Assembly (NCBI RefSeq): GCF_900105125.1
Contig: NZ_LT629750.1
Coordinates: 3,534,001-3,598,000, forward strand
DNA length: 64,000 nucleotides
Direction: 5' to 3'
Source: Bradyrhizobium canariense
GTDB lineage: Bacteria > Pseudomonadota > Alphaproteobacteria > Rhizobiales > Xanthobacteraceae
The notes beneath the pieces were generated by a model. The model was not told the DNA's origin. It saw nothing but the letters and a program-made list of their open reading frames with translations, and ran no database searches. A program made the translations under genes and the position numbers. Shown in pieces: positions 37,203 through 45,211 of the stretch. The stretch's first letter is position 1. Every line of letters begins with the position of its first letter.

Positions 37203-37592
37203 ATGAAATTTCACATGATTGCCGGCGGCCCGAAGCCGGTCGCGCCGTTCAGCCATGCGGTCGAAACCGATGGCTTTGTTCTCGTCACCGGCCAGATGCC
37301 CGATACGCCAGAAGCGCCCGGTGTTTTGCCTGAGGGTATCGTGGCCCAGACCCATGCCGTGATGGCCAATCTGAAGAAGGTGCTGAACGGGCTCGGGCTC
37401 GGCTTCGAGCATGTCGCGATGGCGCGGATCTATCTCACCCGTTTCAAGCAAGATTACGCGGCGATGAACGAAACCTATCGCAGCTATTTCGCGCCAGACC
37501 GTCTTCCCGCGCGGACCTGCGTCGGCGTTACCGGACTGGCGTATGACGCTCTGATCGAGATCGACCTCATCGCGCGGCGGCCCGCCGATTGA
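37203..37592 (+). CDS. RidA family protein (enamine/imine deaminase)
   Basis: A 129-residue member of the RidA/YER057c/UK114 family, which hydrolyses reactive enamine or imine intermediates made in amino-acid metabolism. Typical pieces are GPKPVAPFSHAVETDGFVLVTGQ, QTHAVMANLKKVLNGLG and the end PARTCVGVTGLAYDALIEID, with the active-site arginine in P-A-R-T-C. It begins 12 bases after the fusion gene and is very probably in the same transcript. In this block it would detoxify imine intermediates from breakdown of the imported nitrogen compound. Confidence 0.9.
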   Translation: MKFHMIAGGPKPVAPFSHAVETDGFVLVTGQMPDTPEAPGVLPEGIVAQTHAVMANLKKVLNGLGLGFEHVAMARIYLTRFKQDYAAMNETYRSYFAPDRLPARTCVGVTGLAYDALIEIDLIARRPAD

Positions 37593-37707
37593 AAATTGAT
37601 GCGGCGCAATAAACGCAACGCATAGCATGTCTGATCGCGCCGGGGTTTGATCGCAACGACCGCCCGTGCTGTAAGGTGCGCCGCATCTTTCATCCCGGAG
37701 TTGTGTG

Positions 37708-39282
37708 ATGGCGCGCTTTGGCTTCAACCCCGCAGTGGCTTTGATCGCGGCCCTCGGCTACGGAATTGGTTTCCCGACTCCTGCCGCCGCAAAACTCACC
37801 AGGCTGGAAATTACCTCACAGCAAAGCTACGGCACATTCAAGCCGGGCGAATTCGTCTGGTGGCAGGGCCGCATCACCGGCGAATTGCAGCCGACCGAGA
37901 AAATCCCCGATCTCGACAAGGCGGCGAAGAACGCCCGTGGCATGGTCGAATACTCAGCCAAGATCTCGCTGATTTTTCCAAAGAACCCGAAGGACGGCAA
38001 CGGCACGTTACTGGTCGATATTCCCAACCGCGGCCGCGTCTATGCGCAAGCTCTGTACAACAGCCCGCGCGACGAACCGTTTGAATCCGGCACCAATGAC
38101 GTCGGCACCGGCTTCCTGCAGGATCACGGCTTTGCCACCGCCGAGGTGCAATGGGAGATGGGCCAGGGCGCGGATTTGCCGACCTTCATCGACAGTTCGG
38201 AGCAGAAGCATTTCATCGAGGGCGTCGGCTTCGCCATCGTCCGCGACGCCGCCGATTTCCTCAAGAACGCGACGGCGGATACCGCCGGCACGGCCAACCC
38301 ACTGCATGGTGCGATCAAGCACGCGCTGGCCTCCGGCAAGTCGCAGTCCGGCCGCTACCTCAAGACCTTCCTCTATAACGGCTTCAACATGGCCGAAGGC
38401 CGCCGCGTGTTCGACGGCATGCATGTGTTCGTCTCCGGCGCCGGCATGTTGCCGATCATGCAGTCGAGCACCGGCCCGCAATCCAGTGCCACCGGCGCGC
38501 CAGACTTTGCCAATCCGGAATTTCCCGGCGTCCACAACGGGGTCCTGACCATCGGAGAGATCATCAAGCATGTGAAGGATCGCGGCGAGAAGCCGCCACT
38601 GATGCTCATGCTCAGTTCGACCACCGACTTCTATTCGCTGCGTGCCTCGCTGGGACGAACCGGCGGCGACGGCGGCACCAGCGATCTGCCGATCCCACCC
38701 AATGTCCGGATGTACGACATCGCCGGCGCTTCGCACGCGGTTCTGCCCAAGGCCAAGTGTGACCTGCCGCCGGCGACGCTCGACTGGAGTCCGGTTTCGC
38801 GCGCGACGCTGTTGCATCTCGACGACTGGGTCGCCAAGGGTACCGAGCCGCCGCCGAGCCGGTTGATGCCGCTGGAGCCGGCCGGCAACAATCCGATGGT
38901 GCTGCGCGCGCCGTCCAATTTGCCCAAGGCCGTGATCCAGATTCCGAAGCGCGATGCCGACGGCAACGCGCTCGGCGGTGTGCGGCTGCCTGACATGCAG
39001 GCCCCGCTCGGCGCCAACGCCCAGCAGAACCCGCCGCTCTCGTTCACCTGCATGCTGGCCGGTGCTTACGTCGCGTTTCCGCGAACCCAGGCCGATGCCG
39101 ACGCCAAACATGACACCCATCGTCCGGTGCTGGAACGCTACAAGACCCGCAATGACTACGTGAACCTCATCCGAGGCGCCGCCCGCGACCTCGAACACGA
39201 TGGCTTCCTGTTGCCGGAAGATGCGGCCGTCATCATTCAATCGGCCGCCGCAAGTCCGCTGTGGCGCACGCCAGCGCCATAA
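37708..39282 (+). CDS. Secreted alpha/beta hydrolase (Abhydrolase_10-like)
   Basis: A 524-residue protein with a signal peptide (residues 1-30, ending TPAAAK) and an alpha/beta-hydrolase nucleophile elbow G-K-S-Q-S-G-R near residue 213. Other family traits are GTLLVDIPNRGRVYAQAL, GFATAEVQWEMGQG, SSTTDFYSLRASLGRTGGDGG and YDIAGASHAV with the candidate catalytic His. I place it in the large secreted alpha/beta hydrolase domain family PF20091-like by memory. Substrate unknown; an ester or lactone is likely. Start ATG at 37708 (a GTG three bases earlier is also possible). Confidence 0.8.
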   Translation: MARFGFNPAVALIAALGYGIGFPTPAAAKLTRLEITSQQSYGTFKPGEFVWWQGRITGELQPTEKIPDLDKAAKNARGMVEYSAKISLIFPKNPKDGNGTLLVDIPNRGRVYAQALYNSPRDEPFESGTNDVGTGFLQDHGFATAEVQWEMGQGADLPTFIDSSEQKHFIEGVGFAIVRDAADFLKNATADTAGTANPLHGAIKHALASGKSQSGRYLKTFLYNGFNMAEGRRVFDGMHVFVSGAGMLPIMQSSTGPQSSATGAPDFANPEFPGVHNGVLTIGEIIKHVKDRGEKPPLMLMLSSTTDFYSLRASLGRTGGDGGTSDLPIPPNVRMYDIAGASHAVLPKAKCDLPPATLDWSPVSRATLLHLDDWVAKGTEPPPSRLMPLEPAGNNPMVLRAPSNLPKAVIQIPKRDADGNALGGVRLPDMQAPLGANAQQNPPLSFTCMLAGAYVAFPRTQADADAKHDTHRPVLERYKTRNDYVNLIRGAARDLEHDGFLLPEDAAVIIQSAAASPLWRTPAP

Positions 39283-39385
39283 ACCAGAAATGCGGCGAAG
39301 TGTCCGGTCAGGGTTAATCAACGATTAATTTTATTCTGCCAGTAGTGTCCTCACCGCCCTTCATCCGAGCCCGCGGAGAACACCG

Positions 39386-39778
39386 ATGGCAACAGTGTCA
39401 ACGACCAACATCTTCAGCATTCTGCAATCGGCCTATTCGGCCCCGACGCAGGCCTCGATCCCGCCCGGCTCAAAGTTTGCCAATGTCGATCCGACGCAAT
39501 GGCAGGGCACATGGACCTCAACGGACTCCAACGGCAAGCCGATCACGATCGCCATTTCAAACGTCAGCGGCTACCGGGCCAACGTTCGCTTTCAGAGTGC
39601 CGATGGCGGCCTGCAGACCGGGCGCATCTACATCAACACTAATAACGTCTTCCGCATCGGCAATTCTCAGATGCAACTCACCAGCGCCGGCAAGATGACG
39701 GTCAGCACCGTTATTACCGATCCCACGACCGGCAATCAGTCGATGGAGACAGATCACGCCACGCTGCAGAGTAGCTGA
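39386..39778 (+). CDS. Conserved-looking hypothetical protein
   Basis: A 130-residue protein with no signal peptide and no membrane span. It opens with MATVSTTNIFSILQSAYS and has a central beta-rich region (WQGTWTSTDSNGKPITIAISNVSGYRANVRFQSADGG, in several strands) ending in TGRIYINTNNVFRIGNSQMQL. GAG-rich bases about 8 upstream of the ATG make a plausible ribosome site. The Ser/Thr/Asn richness suggests a surface or extracellular protein, perhaps a small flagellin- or adhesin-like module, but I do not recognise a family. A hairpin follows at 39809-39831. Confidence 0.65.
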   Translation: MATVSTTNIFSILQSAYSAPTQASIPPGSKFANVDPTQWQGTWTSTDSNGKPITIAISNVSGYRANVRFQSADGGLQTGRIYINTNNVFRIGNSQMQLTSAGKMTVSTVITDPTTGNQSMETDHATLQSS

Positions 39779-40221
39779 ATCCGGCGGTAGCGACCGCCAT
39801 CGGATCAGAAAGCGCGATCAATTCGCGCTTTGCTTCCGCTTTCCAGCGTCTGCGAAATCGCCGCAGCACTTTTTGACAATCTCGTTTGACAATCTCGCCG
39901 AGATTCTTGACGCACCTTTCGCAACGCTGCGATGATCGTGCTTGCTCCCGCTTGGTATAGGGTGCAGAATTTTCAATGAGCTACGAACGTCAGCATGCCT
40001 GACGTGTTTTCGGATAACGGTTGGCGTCGGTCTCGATCGACGCAGCATCAGATCGCTTGTTTATTTATCGAAAATCTCAATTCTCGAATTGATCCACCAC
40101 AAACTTCCGTCATTGCGGTTGATAGGACACGAACGCGTAATCTTGGAGCCAACATAGCGTTTCGCATCCGGCCTGCCCCGCGGATGCACGGCAGTCCGAC
40201 GGCGTGTGAGGAGTGACGAGC
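39779..40221. other. 443-base intergenic region
   Basis: Holds the hairpin at 39809-39831 and a 13-base tandem repeat, TTTGACAATCTCG twice at 39872-39897, each containing a TTGACA -35-like box, then a palindromic AATCTCGCCGAGATT. Nothing coding is supported; the region upstream of 40222 should contain the promoter of the TAXI gene. Base composition is more AT-rich than the flanks. Confidence 0.5.
39809..39831 (+). terminator. Hairpin after the hypothetical gene
   Basis: AAAGCGCG and CGCGCTTT form a perfect eight-base stem with a seven-base loop, about 30 bases after the stop of the upstream gene. The T-run after it is short (TTT, then GCTTCC), so termination is likely but not strong. Confidence 0.5.
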
Positions 40222-41544
40222 ATGGTTTCGCGAAATTTGCCGCTCTGGCTTCGTTTTATCCTGCTTCTCGGTGTTGTCGGTCTTGTGTCAGGCGCAAGCT
40301 TCATCGCCTATCGATACTATACACGACCGGTAACGCTGACCGTGGCGGTGGGCTCGATCGACGGTGAGGCCGCCAAGGCAATGTCGGCCATTGCAAGCCG
40401 GCTGGTTACGATCAACGCGTCCGTTCGGCTCAAGGTGATCGACAGCGGCACCGCGCTTGAAGCCGCCAAGGCTTTTTCGGCGGGGAAGGCAGACCTCGCC
40501 GTGGTGCGCGGCGATGTCGGCGACCTGTCACAGGCGCGAGCCGTCGTCGTTGTGAGCCATATGGTCGCGCTCATCATCGCGCCGCCGGGGTCGACCATCG
40601 ACAGCATGGACAAATTGAAGGGTCGCCGCGTGGGCGTGATCGGCGGCGACTCCAATGCCAAAATCGTCGACGTGCTGAGCAAGGAATATGGATTCGATCG
40701 TGAGAAGATGTTCAAGGATATCGCCCTGTCGGACGCGCGGCAAGCCATTCAATCCAAGGAGGTCAGTGCGCTGCTTGTCGTGATCCCGCTAGCTGAAAAA
40801 TATTTGACGCTGGTGCGAGGTTTCTTTCAGCAGGGCCCGAAAGCGTCGCCGGTACTGATCCCGATCGATTCCGCAGGGGCCATCGCGCAAGAAGAACGCG
40901 CTTATGAAAGTTTCGACGTCCCGAAGGGCACGTTGCGGGGAGCGCCGCCGATCCCGGAGGATGACCTGACCACGTTGAGAACCTCTCTATATCTCGTCGC
41001 GCAAAAGAAGCTTAGCTCCGATCTGATCGGGACCCTCACGCAGACGATCATGAACGTCCGCAGGGATCTCATGGCGGAGCAGCCGATTTTTGCACAGATC
41101 GCCGCGCCCAGTACGGACGCGGATGCTTACCTCGCCCTGCATCCGGGCGCCGCGGCGTTCTACAACGGCACCCAGCAGAGCTTCATGGATGAATACAGCA
41201 ACTGGATTTATCTGACGCCAATGGCGCTGGGCGGCGCTGCCACGGTGTTTGCCGCGGCCTGGAAATTTCTGGGACTGGGCGAGCCCCTGACCCGGGACGG
41301 CCCGCTGGATTCTCTCTATGCGCTGGGGCGCCGGATCCGCAAGGCCGGCACCGAGGCTGAGCTATTGGATATCGAAGACGAAATTGACGACATCCTCAAA
41401 ACACAGCGCGCCAAATCCGCCGGCGGAGACGAGCGCGCGGTGGATGACGCGACATTGAATGTAGCAGCCCATCGGCTGGAGAGCCTGATTCACGATCGAC
41501 GAACGATGCTTGCGAAGAAGCCCACGGTCGCCTCCGCCGCTTGA
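40222..41544 (+). CDS. TAXI-family TRAP solute-binding protein
   Basis: A 440-residue protein with an N-terminal membrane anchor (RFILLLGVVGLVSGASFIAYRYY) and a binding-protein domain of the TAXI group (TVAVGSIDGEAAKAMSAIASRL, AAKAFSAGKADLAVVRGDVGD, LKGRRVGVIGGDSNAKIVDVL). A second membrane span lies near residue 335-355 (WIYLTPMALGGAATVFAAAWKF), followed by a soluble charged tail. This is a TAXI receptor held in the membrane by two anchors, and no TRAP permease is encoded nearby. ATG at 40222 has GAGGAG upstream. It may pair with a permease elsewhere or act as a sensor. Confidence 0.85.
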   Translation: MVSRNLPLWLRFILLLGVVGLVSGASFIAYRYYTRPVTLTVAVGSIDGEAAKAMSAIASRLVTINASVRLKVIDSGTALEAAKAFSAGKADLAVVRGDVGDLSQARAVVVVSHMVALIIAPPGSTIDSMDKLKGRRVGVIGGDSNAKIVDVLSKEYGFDREKMFKDIALSDARQAIQSKEVSALLVVIPLAEKYLTLVRGFFQQGPKASPVLIPIDSAGAIAQEERAYESFDVPKGTLRGAPPIPEDDLTTLRTSLYLVAQKKLSSDLIGTLTQTIMNVRRDLMAEQPIFAQIAAPSTDADAYLALHPGAAAFYNGTQQSFMDEYSNWIYLTPMALGGAATVFAAAWKFLGLGEPLTRDGPLDSLYALGRRIRKAGTEAELLDIEDEIDDILKTQRAKSAGGDERAVDDATLNVAAHRLESLIHDRRTMLAKKPTVASAA

Positions 41545-41614
41545 GCGGCCTCTTAGCTTGAGCGACGTCTTTACTTAGCTTCCAAACTTGGCTTCCACCT
41601 CAAGGAGAACCGTC

Positions 41615-41821
41615 ATGAAACTTGTTATCATCTCTGTATTGCTCGCCGGAAGCTTCATCGCCCTGAGCGCCATGGAAGCAAGCGCGGTCGTCTGCGCTCG
41701 CGGTGTGTATCGCGCAGGCTGCGTCGGCGCGGGCGGGGCTGCGGTCGCCGTCGCACGTCCAGTTGTCCGTCCCGTGGTTGTTGCGCCACGGCGGGCCGTT
41801 GTTCGCCGCAGGGTGTACTGA
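41615..41821 (+). CDS. Small secreted Val/Arg-rich protein
   Basis: A 68-residue protein from the ATG at 41615 with AAGGAGA upstream. Signal peptide LVIISVLLAGSFIALSAMEASA, then VVCARGVYRAGCVGAGGAA and a Val/Arg/Pro-rich end (RPVVRPVVVAPRRAVVRRRVY in two halves). Two cysteines in C-A-R-G-V-Y-R-A-G-C recall a short secreted family common in Bradyrhizobium. Function unknown. Confidence 0.7.
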   Translation: MKLVIISVLLAGSFIALSAMEASAVVCARGVYRAGCVGAGGAAVAVARPVVRPVVVAPRRAVVRRRVY

Positions 41822-41922
41822 CCGGTCTGCGACGCATCAGCTTAGAACATGCAGCCTCACCCGCGGATCGCACGATGCCGTAGCGATTCGTCAGGACCGA
41901 ACTGCGGAAGCGACCACAGGCC

Positions 41923-42684
41923 ATGAACGATCTGCTGATCTCGCTCCTTGTGTTCGCGTTGATATGTGGCGGCGCCCTGGCTGGCATGGCTGTTCGACCC
42001 TTGTTGTCGGAACATCATTTGCATCCGGACTCCAAGGACGTTGTAAAGATGGCAACGGGCCTGATTGGCACCTTGACCGCGCTGGTGCTCGGCCTCTTGA
42101 TCGCATCGGCAAAAAGCTCGTTCGATCAGAAAACCAGCCAGGTCAGGCAAGTGACCGCCAGCGTGATCCTGCTCGACGATCTGCTGGCGCAATATGGTCC
42201 TGAAGCCATTCCAGTCCGAAATCTGCTGCGGCAGAGCATCCAGCCATTGGCCAACCGGATCTGGCACGAGGAAGAGGTCCCGACCGGCAAGTCCGTTCAG
42301 TTCGAGGCGACGGCCGAGGCGTTGGCGTTCGAAGACAAACTGGAACGGCTCACGCCGAGCAATGATCTGCAACGCTCGATCCAATCCCGCGCCATTCAGG
42401 CCTTCACCGATGGCGCGCAGACCCGGCTGCAGTTGTTTGCACAAACCGGCGGCGCGATCCCGACGCCGTTTTTGATCATTCTGGTGTTCTGGCTTGGCGC
42501 GATTTTCGTGAGCTTCACTCTGTTCGTTCGCGCCAATTTGATCGTCATGGCCTCTTTGTTCATATGCGCGCTGTCGTTTGCCTGCGCGATTTTTCTGATT
42601 CTGGAGCTGGATAACCCCTTCACGGGCCTCATGCAGATTTCAAGCACAACCCTGCGAAGCGCGCTCTTGCCGCTGCCGCCATAA
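41923..42684 (+). CDS. DUF4239-like membrane protein
   Basis: A 253-residue protein with four predicted spans, two at the N-terminus (LLISLLVFALICGGALAG and LIGTLTALVLGLLIASA) and two near the C-terminus (FLIILVFWLGAIFVSFTLFV and VMASLFICALSFACAIFLIL), around a soluble helical middle. This layout and the DVVKMATGLIGTLTALVLGLLIASAK-type motif fit the bestrophin-like DUF4239 family. Ion channel-like function is suggested by the family but unproven. Confidence 0.78.
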   Translation: MNDLLISLLVFALICGGALAGMAVRPLLSEHHLHPDSKDVVKMATGLIGTLTALVLGLLIASAKSSFDQKTSQVRQVTASVILLDDLLAQYGPEAIPVRNLLRQSIQPLANRIWHEEEVPTGKSVQFEATAEALAFEDKLERLTPSNDLQRSIQSRAIQAFTDGAQTRLQLFAQTGGAIPTPFLIILVFWLGAIFVSFTLFVRANLIVMASLFICALSFACAIFLILELDNPFTGLMQISSTTLRSALLPLPP

Positions 42685-42721
42685 CAGCGGGCGCGCCCAT
42701 CGCGGCTTGTGAAGGCAGCCG

Positions 42722-44140
42722 CTACGCCGCCGGCACGATCTTTCCGGGATTGAAGATATTCTGCGGATCGAGCGCCTGCTTCAGCGCCCGCATGGCGTCG
42801 AGCGCCTCGGGGCCGAGTTCGGCCTTGAGGTATTTCTGCTTGCCCTGCCCGATGCCGTGCTCGCCGGTGCAGGTCCCGCCCATCGCCTGCGCGCGTTCGA
42901 CCAGCCGGTGCATGAAATCCTCGCCGCGCGCCATCTCGTCGCGGTCGTCGACGTCGCATAGCAGCGAGCAGTGGAAATTGCCGTCGCCGACATGGCCGAC
43001 GATCGGCGATTGCAGCCGCAGGCGCTTCAGATCCTCTTCGGTTTCGGTCACGCAATCGGCCAGCCGCGAGATCGGCACGCAGACGTCGGTGGCCACCACG
43101 CCCGCGCCGGGACGCAGCGCCTTCACCGACCAGTAGGCATCGTGCCGCGCCTGCCACAGCTTGGTGCGATCCTCCGGCCGCGTGGTCCAGGTGAAATCGC
43201 CGCCGCCGCACTCCTTGGCGATCTCGCTGAAATTCTTCGACTGCTCAGCGACCTCGTTCTCGCTGCCGTGGAATTCCAGCAGCAATAGCGGCGTCTCCGG
43301 CAGCGACAATTTCGAGTAGGAATTGCAGGCGCGCACCTGTTCGGCGTTGAGCAGTTCGATGCGCGCGACGGGAATCCCGGTCTGGATCGCCAGGATCGTC
43401 GCCTGGCAGGCGCCACGAACGCTGTCGAACGAACAGGCCGCGGCCGCGATGGTTTCGGGGATGCCGCGCAGCTTGATGGTGAGTTCGGAGATGATCCCGA
43501 GTGTGCCTTCCGCGCCGACGAACAGATGCGTCAGGTCATAGCCGGCCGAGGATTTTTTCGACCGCGTGCCGGTCGTGATGATCTCGCCGTCGCCGCGCAC
43601 CACTTTGAGCGCCAGCACGTTGTCGCGCATGGTGCCGTAGCGCACCGCATTGGTGCCCGACGCCCGGGTGGACGCCATGCCGCCGAGCGAGGCATCGGCG
43701 CCGGGATCGATCGGGAAGAACACGCCCTGGTCGCGCAAATGCTCGTTCAGCGTCTTGCGGGTGATGCCGGGCTGGATCACGCAGTCGAGATCTTCAGGAT
43801 GCACCGCAAGCACCTGGTTCATGTCGCGCAGATCGATGCAGATGCCGCCGGCCGGCGCGTTGACCTGGCCCTCGAGCGAGGTGCCGGTGCCGAATGCGAT
43901 CACCGGTACGCTATTCTTCGCGCAGATTCGCACCACGTCCTGAATGTCTGATGTCTCCTGCGCCATCACCACCGCGTCCGGCGGCTGCGGCGCCAGCCAG
44001 GTCGTGGTATGCGCATGCTGGTCGCGCACCGCCTGCGAGGTGATCAGCCGGTTGCCGAACCGCGCCGCGAGCGCTTCGATCGCGCTTGCCAGCGCCTGCG
44101 GCTCCGGCCGCTTGGGATGATTGGTATTGGTCGTTGCCAC
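42722..44140 (-). CDS. FAD-linked oxidase, D-lactate dehydrogenase (cytochrome) / GlcD-like
   Basis: A 472-residue flavoprotein of the vanillyl-alcohol-oxidase fold that oxidises a 2-hydroxy acid such as D-lactate. FAD-binding part: SVPVIAFGTGTSLEGQV, PGADASLGGMASTRASGTNAVRYGTMRDNV and GYDLTHLFVGAEGTLGIISE. C-terminal catalytic part: GHVGDGNFHCSLLCD and TGEHGIGQGKQKYL, with the conserved histidines of the family. It is closest to yeast-type Dld1/D-lactate dehydrogenase; glycolate oxidase subunit D is an alternative. Alone, divergent from a thioesterase gene. Confidence 0.9.
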   Translation of the reverse strand: MATTNTNHPKRPEPQALASAIEALAARFGNRLITSQAVRDQHAHTTTWLAPQPPDAVVMAQETSDIQDVVRICAKNSVPVIAFGTGTSLEGQVNAPAGGICIDLRDMNQVLAVHPEDLDCVIQPGITRKTLNEHLRDQGVFFPIDPGADASLGGMASTRASGTNAVRYGTMRDNVLALKVVRGDGEIITTGTRSKKSSAGYDLTHLFVGAEGTLGIISELTIKLRGIPETIAAAACSFDSVRGACQATILAIQTGIPVARIELLNAEQVRACNSYSKLSLPETPLLLLEFHGSENEVAEQSKNFSEIAKECGGGDFTWTTRPEDRTKLWQARHDAYWSVKALRPGAGVVATDVCVPISRLADCVTETEEDLKRLRLQSPIVGHVGDGNFHCSLLCDVDDRDEMARGEDFMHRLVERAQAMGGTCTGEHGIGQGKQKYLKAELGPEALDAMRALKQALDPQNIFNPGKIVPAA

Positions 44141-44222
44141 GTAAATTCCTCCAAACTTCGGAAGACCGTGGCAAAGGATATATAAGGGGTCAAGAGATCA
44201 TGCGAACCGGCGGGAATGAGGA

Positions 44223-44735
44223 ATGACGAGCACTGATACCCCTGAGGATGCGTTGTTGCGGCCCACGCCGTTCCTGTCGTCGGTGATGCAGATCGAGCCG
44301 CAATGGATCGACTACAACGGCCATCTCAACATGGCCTACTACAATGTGATGTTCGACCGTGCCATCGACGAATTATGGCTCAAACTCGGGATCGGGCCGG
44401 CCTATATGAAGGGGCGCCACGGCTCGACCTTCACCGCCGAATGCCATGTGCGGTATTTGCGCGAAATCCACCTCGGCGATCCCGTGCAGGTCTCGATCCT
44501 GCTGGTGGCCGCCGATGAAAAACGGCTGCATACGTTTGAGGAATTGCGCCACGCCACCGAGGGCTGGCTGTCCGCCACGTCGGAAAACATGACCATTCAC
44601 ATCGACATGAGCGCACGAAAGACCGCACCGTTTCCGGCCGATATTCGCGCCCGTATCGAGGCCGTCGCAAGCGCCCATGCAGCTATTCCGCGCCCCGAGG
44701 GCATCGGCCGAAAGATCGCGATGCCCTCGAAATAG
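44223..44735 (+). CDS. Hot-dog-fold thioesterase
   Basis: A 170-residue acyl-CoA thioesterase of the 4-hydroxybenzoyl-CoA / hot-dog type: VMQIEPQWIDYNGHLNMAYYNVMFDRAIDEL contains the catalytic D-x-N-G-H-x-N motif, and FTAECHVRYLREIHLGDPVQVS is typical of the second half. It resembles the thioesterases of the carnitine/choline degradation clusters (betainyl-CoA thioesterase type), but those neighbours are absent. ATG at 44223 with GAATGAGGA before it. Divergent from the GlcD gene. Confidence 0.85.
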   Translation: MTSTDTPEDALLRPTPFLSSVMQIEPQWIDYNGHLNMAYYNVMFDRAIDELWLKLGIGPAYMKGRHGSTFTAECHVRYLREIHLGDPVQVSILLVAADEKRLHTFEELRHATEGWLSATSENMTIHIDMSARKTAPFPADIRARIEAVASAHAAIPRPEGIGRKIAMPSK

Positions 44736-44747
44736 GTATTTTAGCGG

Positions 44748-44921
44748 CTAAACCCGGGTGCGCCCGCGCGCCAAACCGACCACGGCCGAGACCAGAAACA
44801 GCACGATGGCGACGAAGAAGATGATCTTGGCGATTTCGATCGATGCGCCGGCGAGGCCGCCAAAGCCCAAAATACCGGCAATCAACGCGATGATCAGGAA
44901 AGTAACGACCCAGCTCAACAT
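44748..44921 (-). CDS. DUF1328 small membrane protein
   Basis: A 57-residue protein with two spans ([19 protein letters not shown] and [23 protein letters not shown]) and a short basic end, matching DUF1328 (YtjA-like). It starts at the ATG ending at 44921; the longer upstream frame is not credible. DUF1328 genes are usually stress-linked small membrane proteins without a known function. It is divergent from uvrD. Confidence 0.85.
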   Translation of the reverse strand: MLSWVVTFLIIALIAGILGFGGLAGASIEIAKIIFFVAIVLFLVSAVVGLARGRTRV

Positions 44922-45211
44922 GATCAGTACCTCTGTTTCCAAATTCTGTTTCGATGCACGGCCTTCAAGAGCATTGCACATCGGCTGCCAAACTAATCCG
45001 GCCCGGGAACGAAAGTTCCAGCCAGTTCCAGGCCCCAAAACCGCAAAAAAGACCCCGTTTTGGCGGAACGAAATCAGGTCCGGAGAACGGAAACGGCGCC
45101 GGGATAACTCCTGTCAAATCGGCCATTGAAGCCCTATATGCCGTTCATTCCTGCTATGAAGGCTCCCCTTCACGGCTCCACGGTGCCATCGTGGGGGTTA
45201 AGACGATTCGC

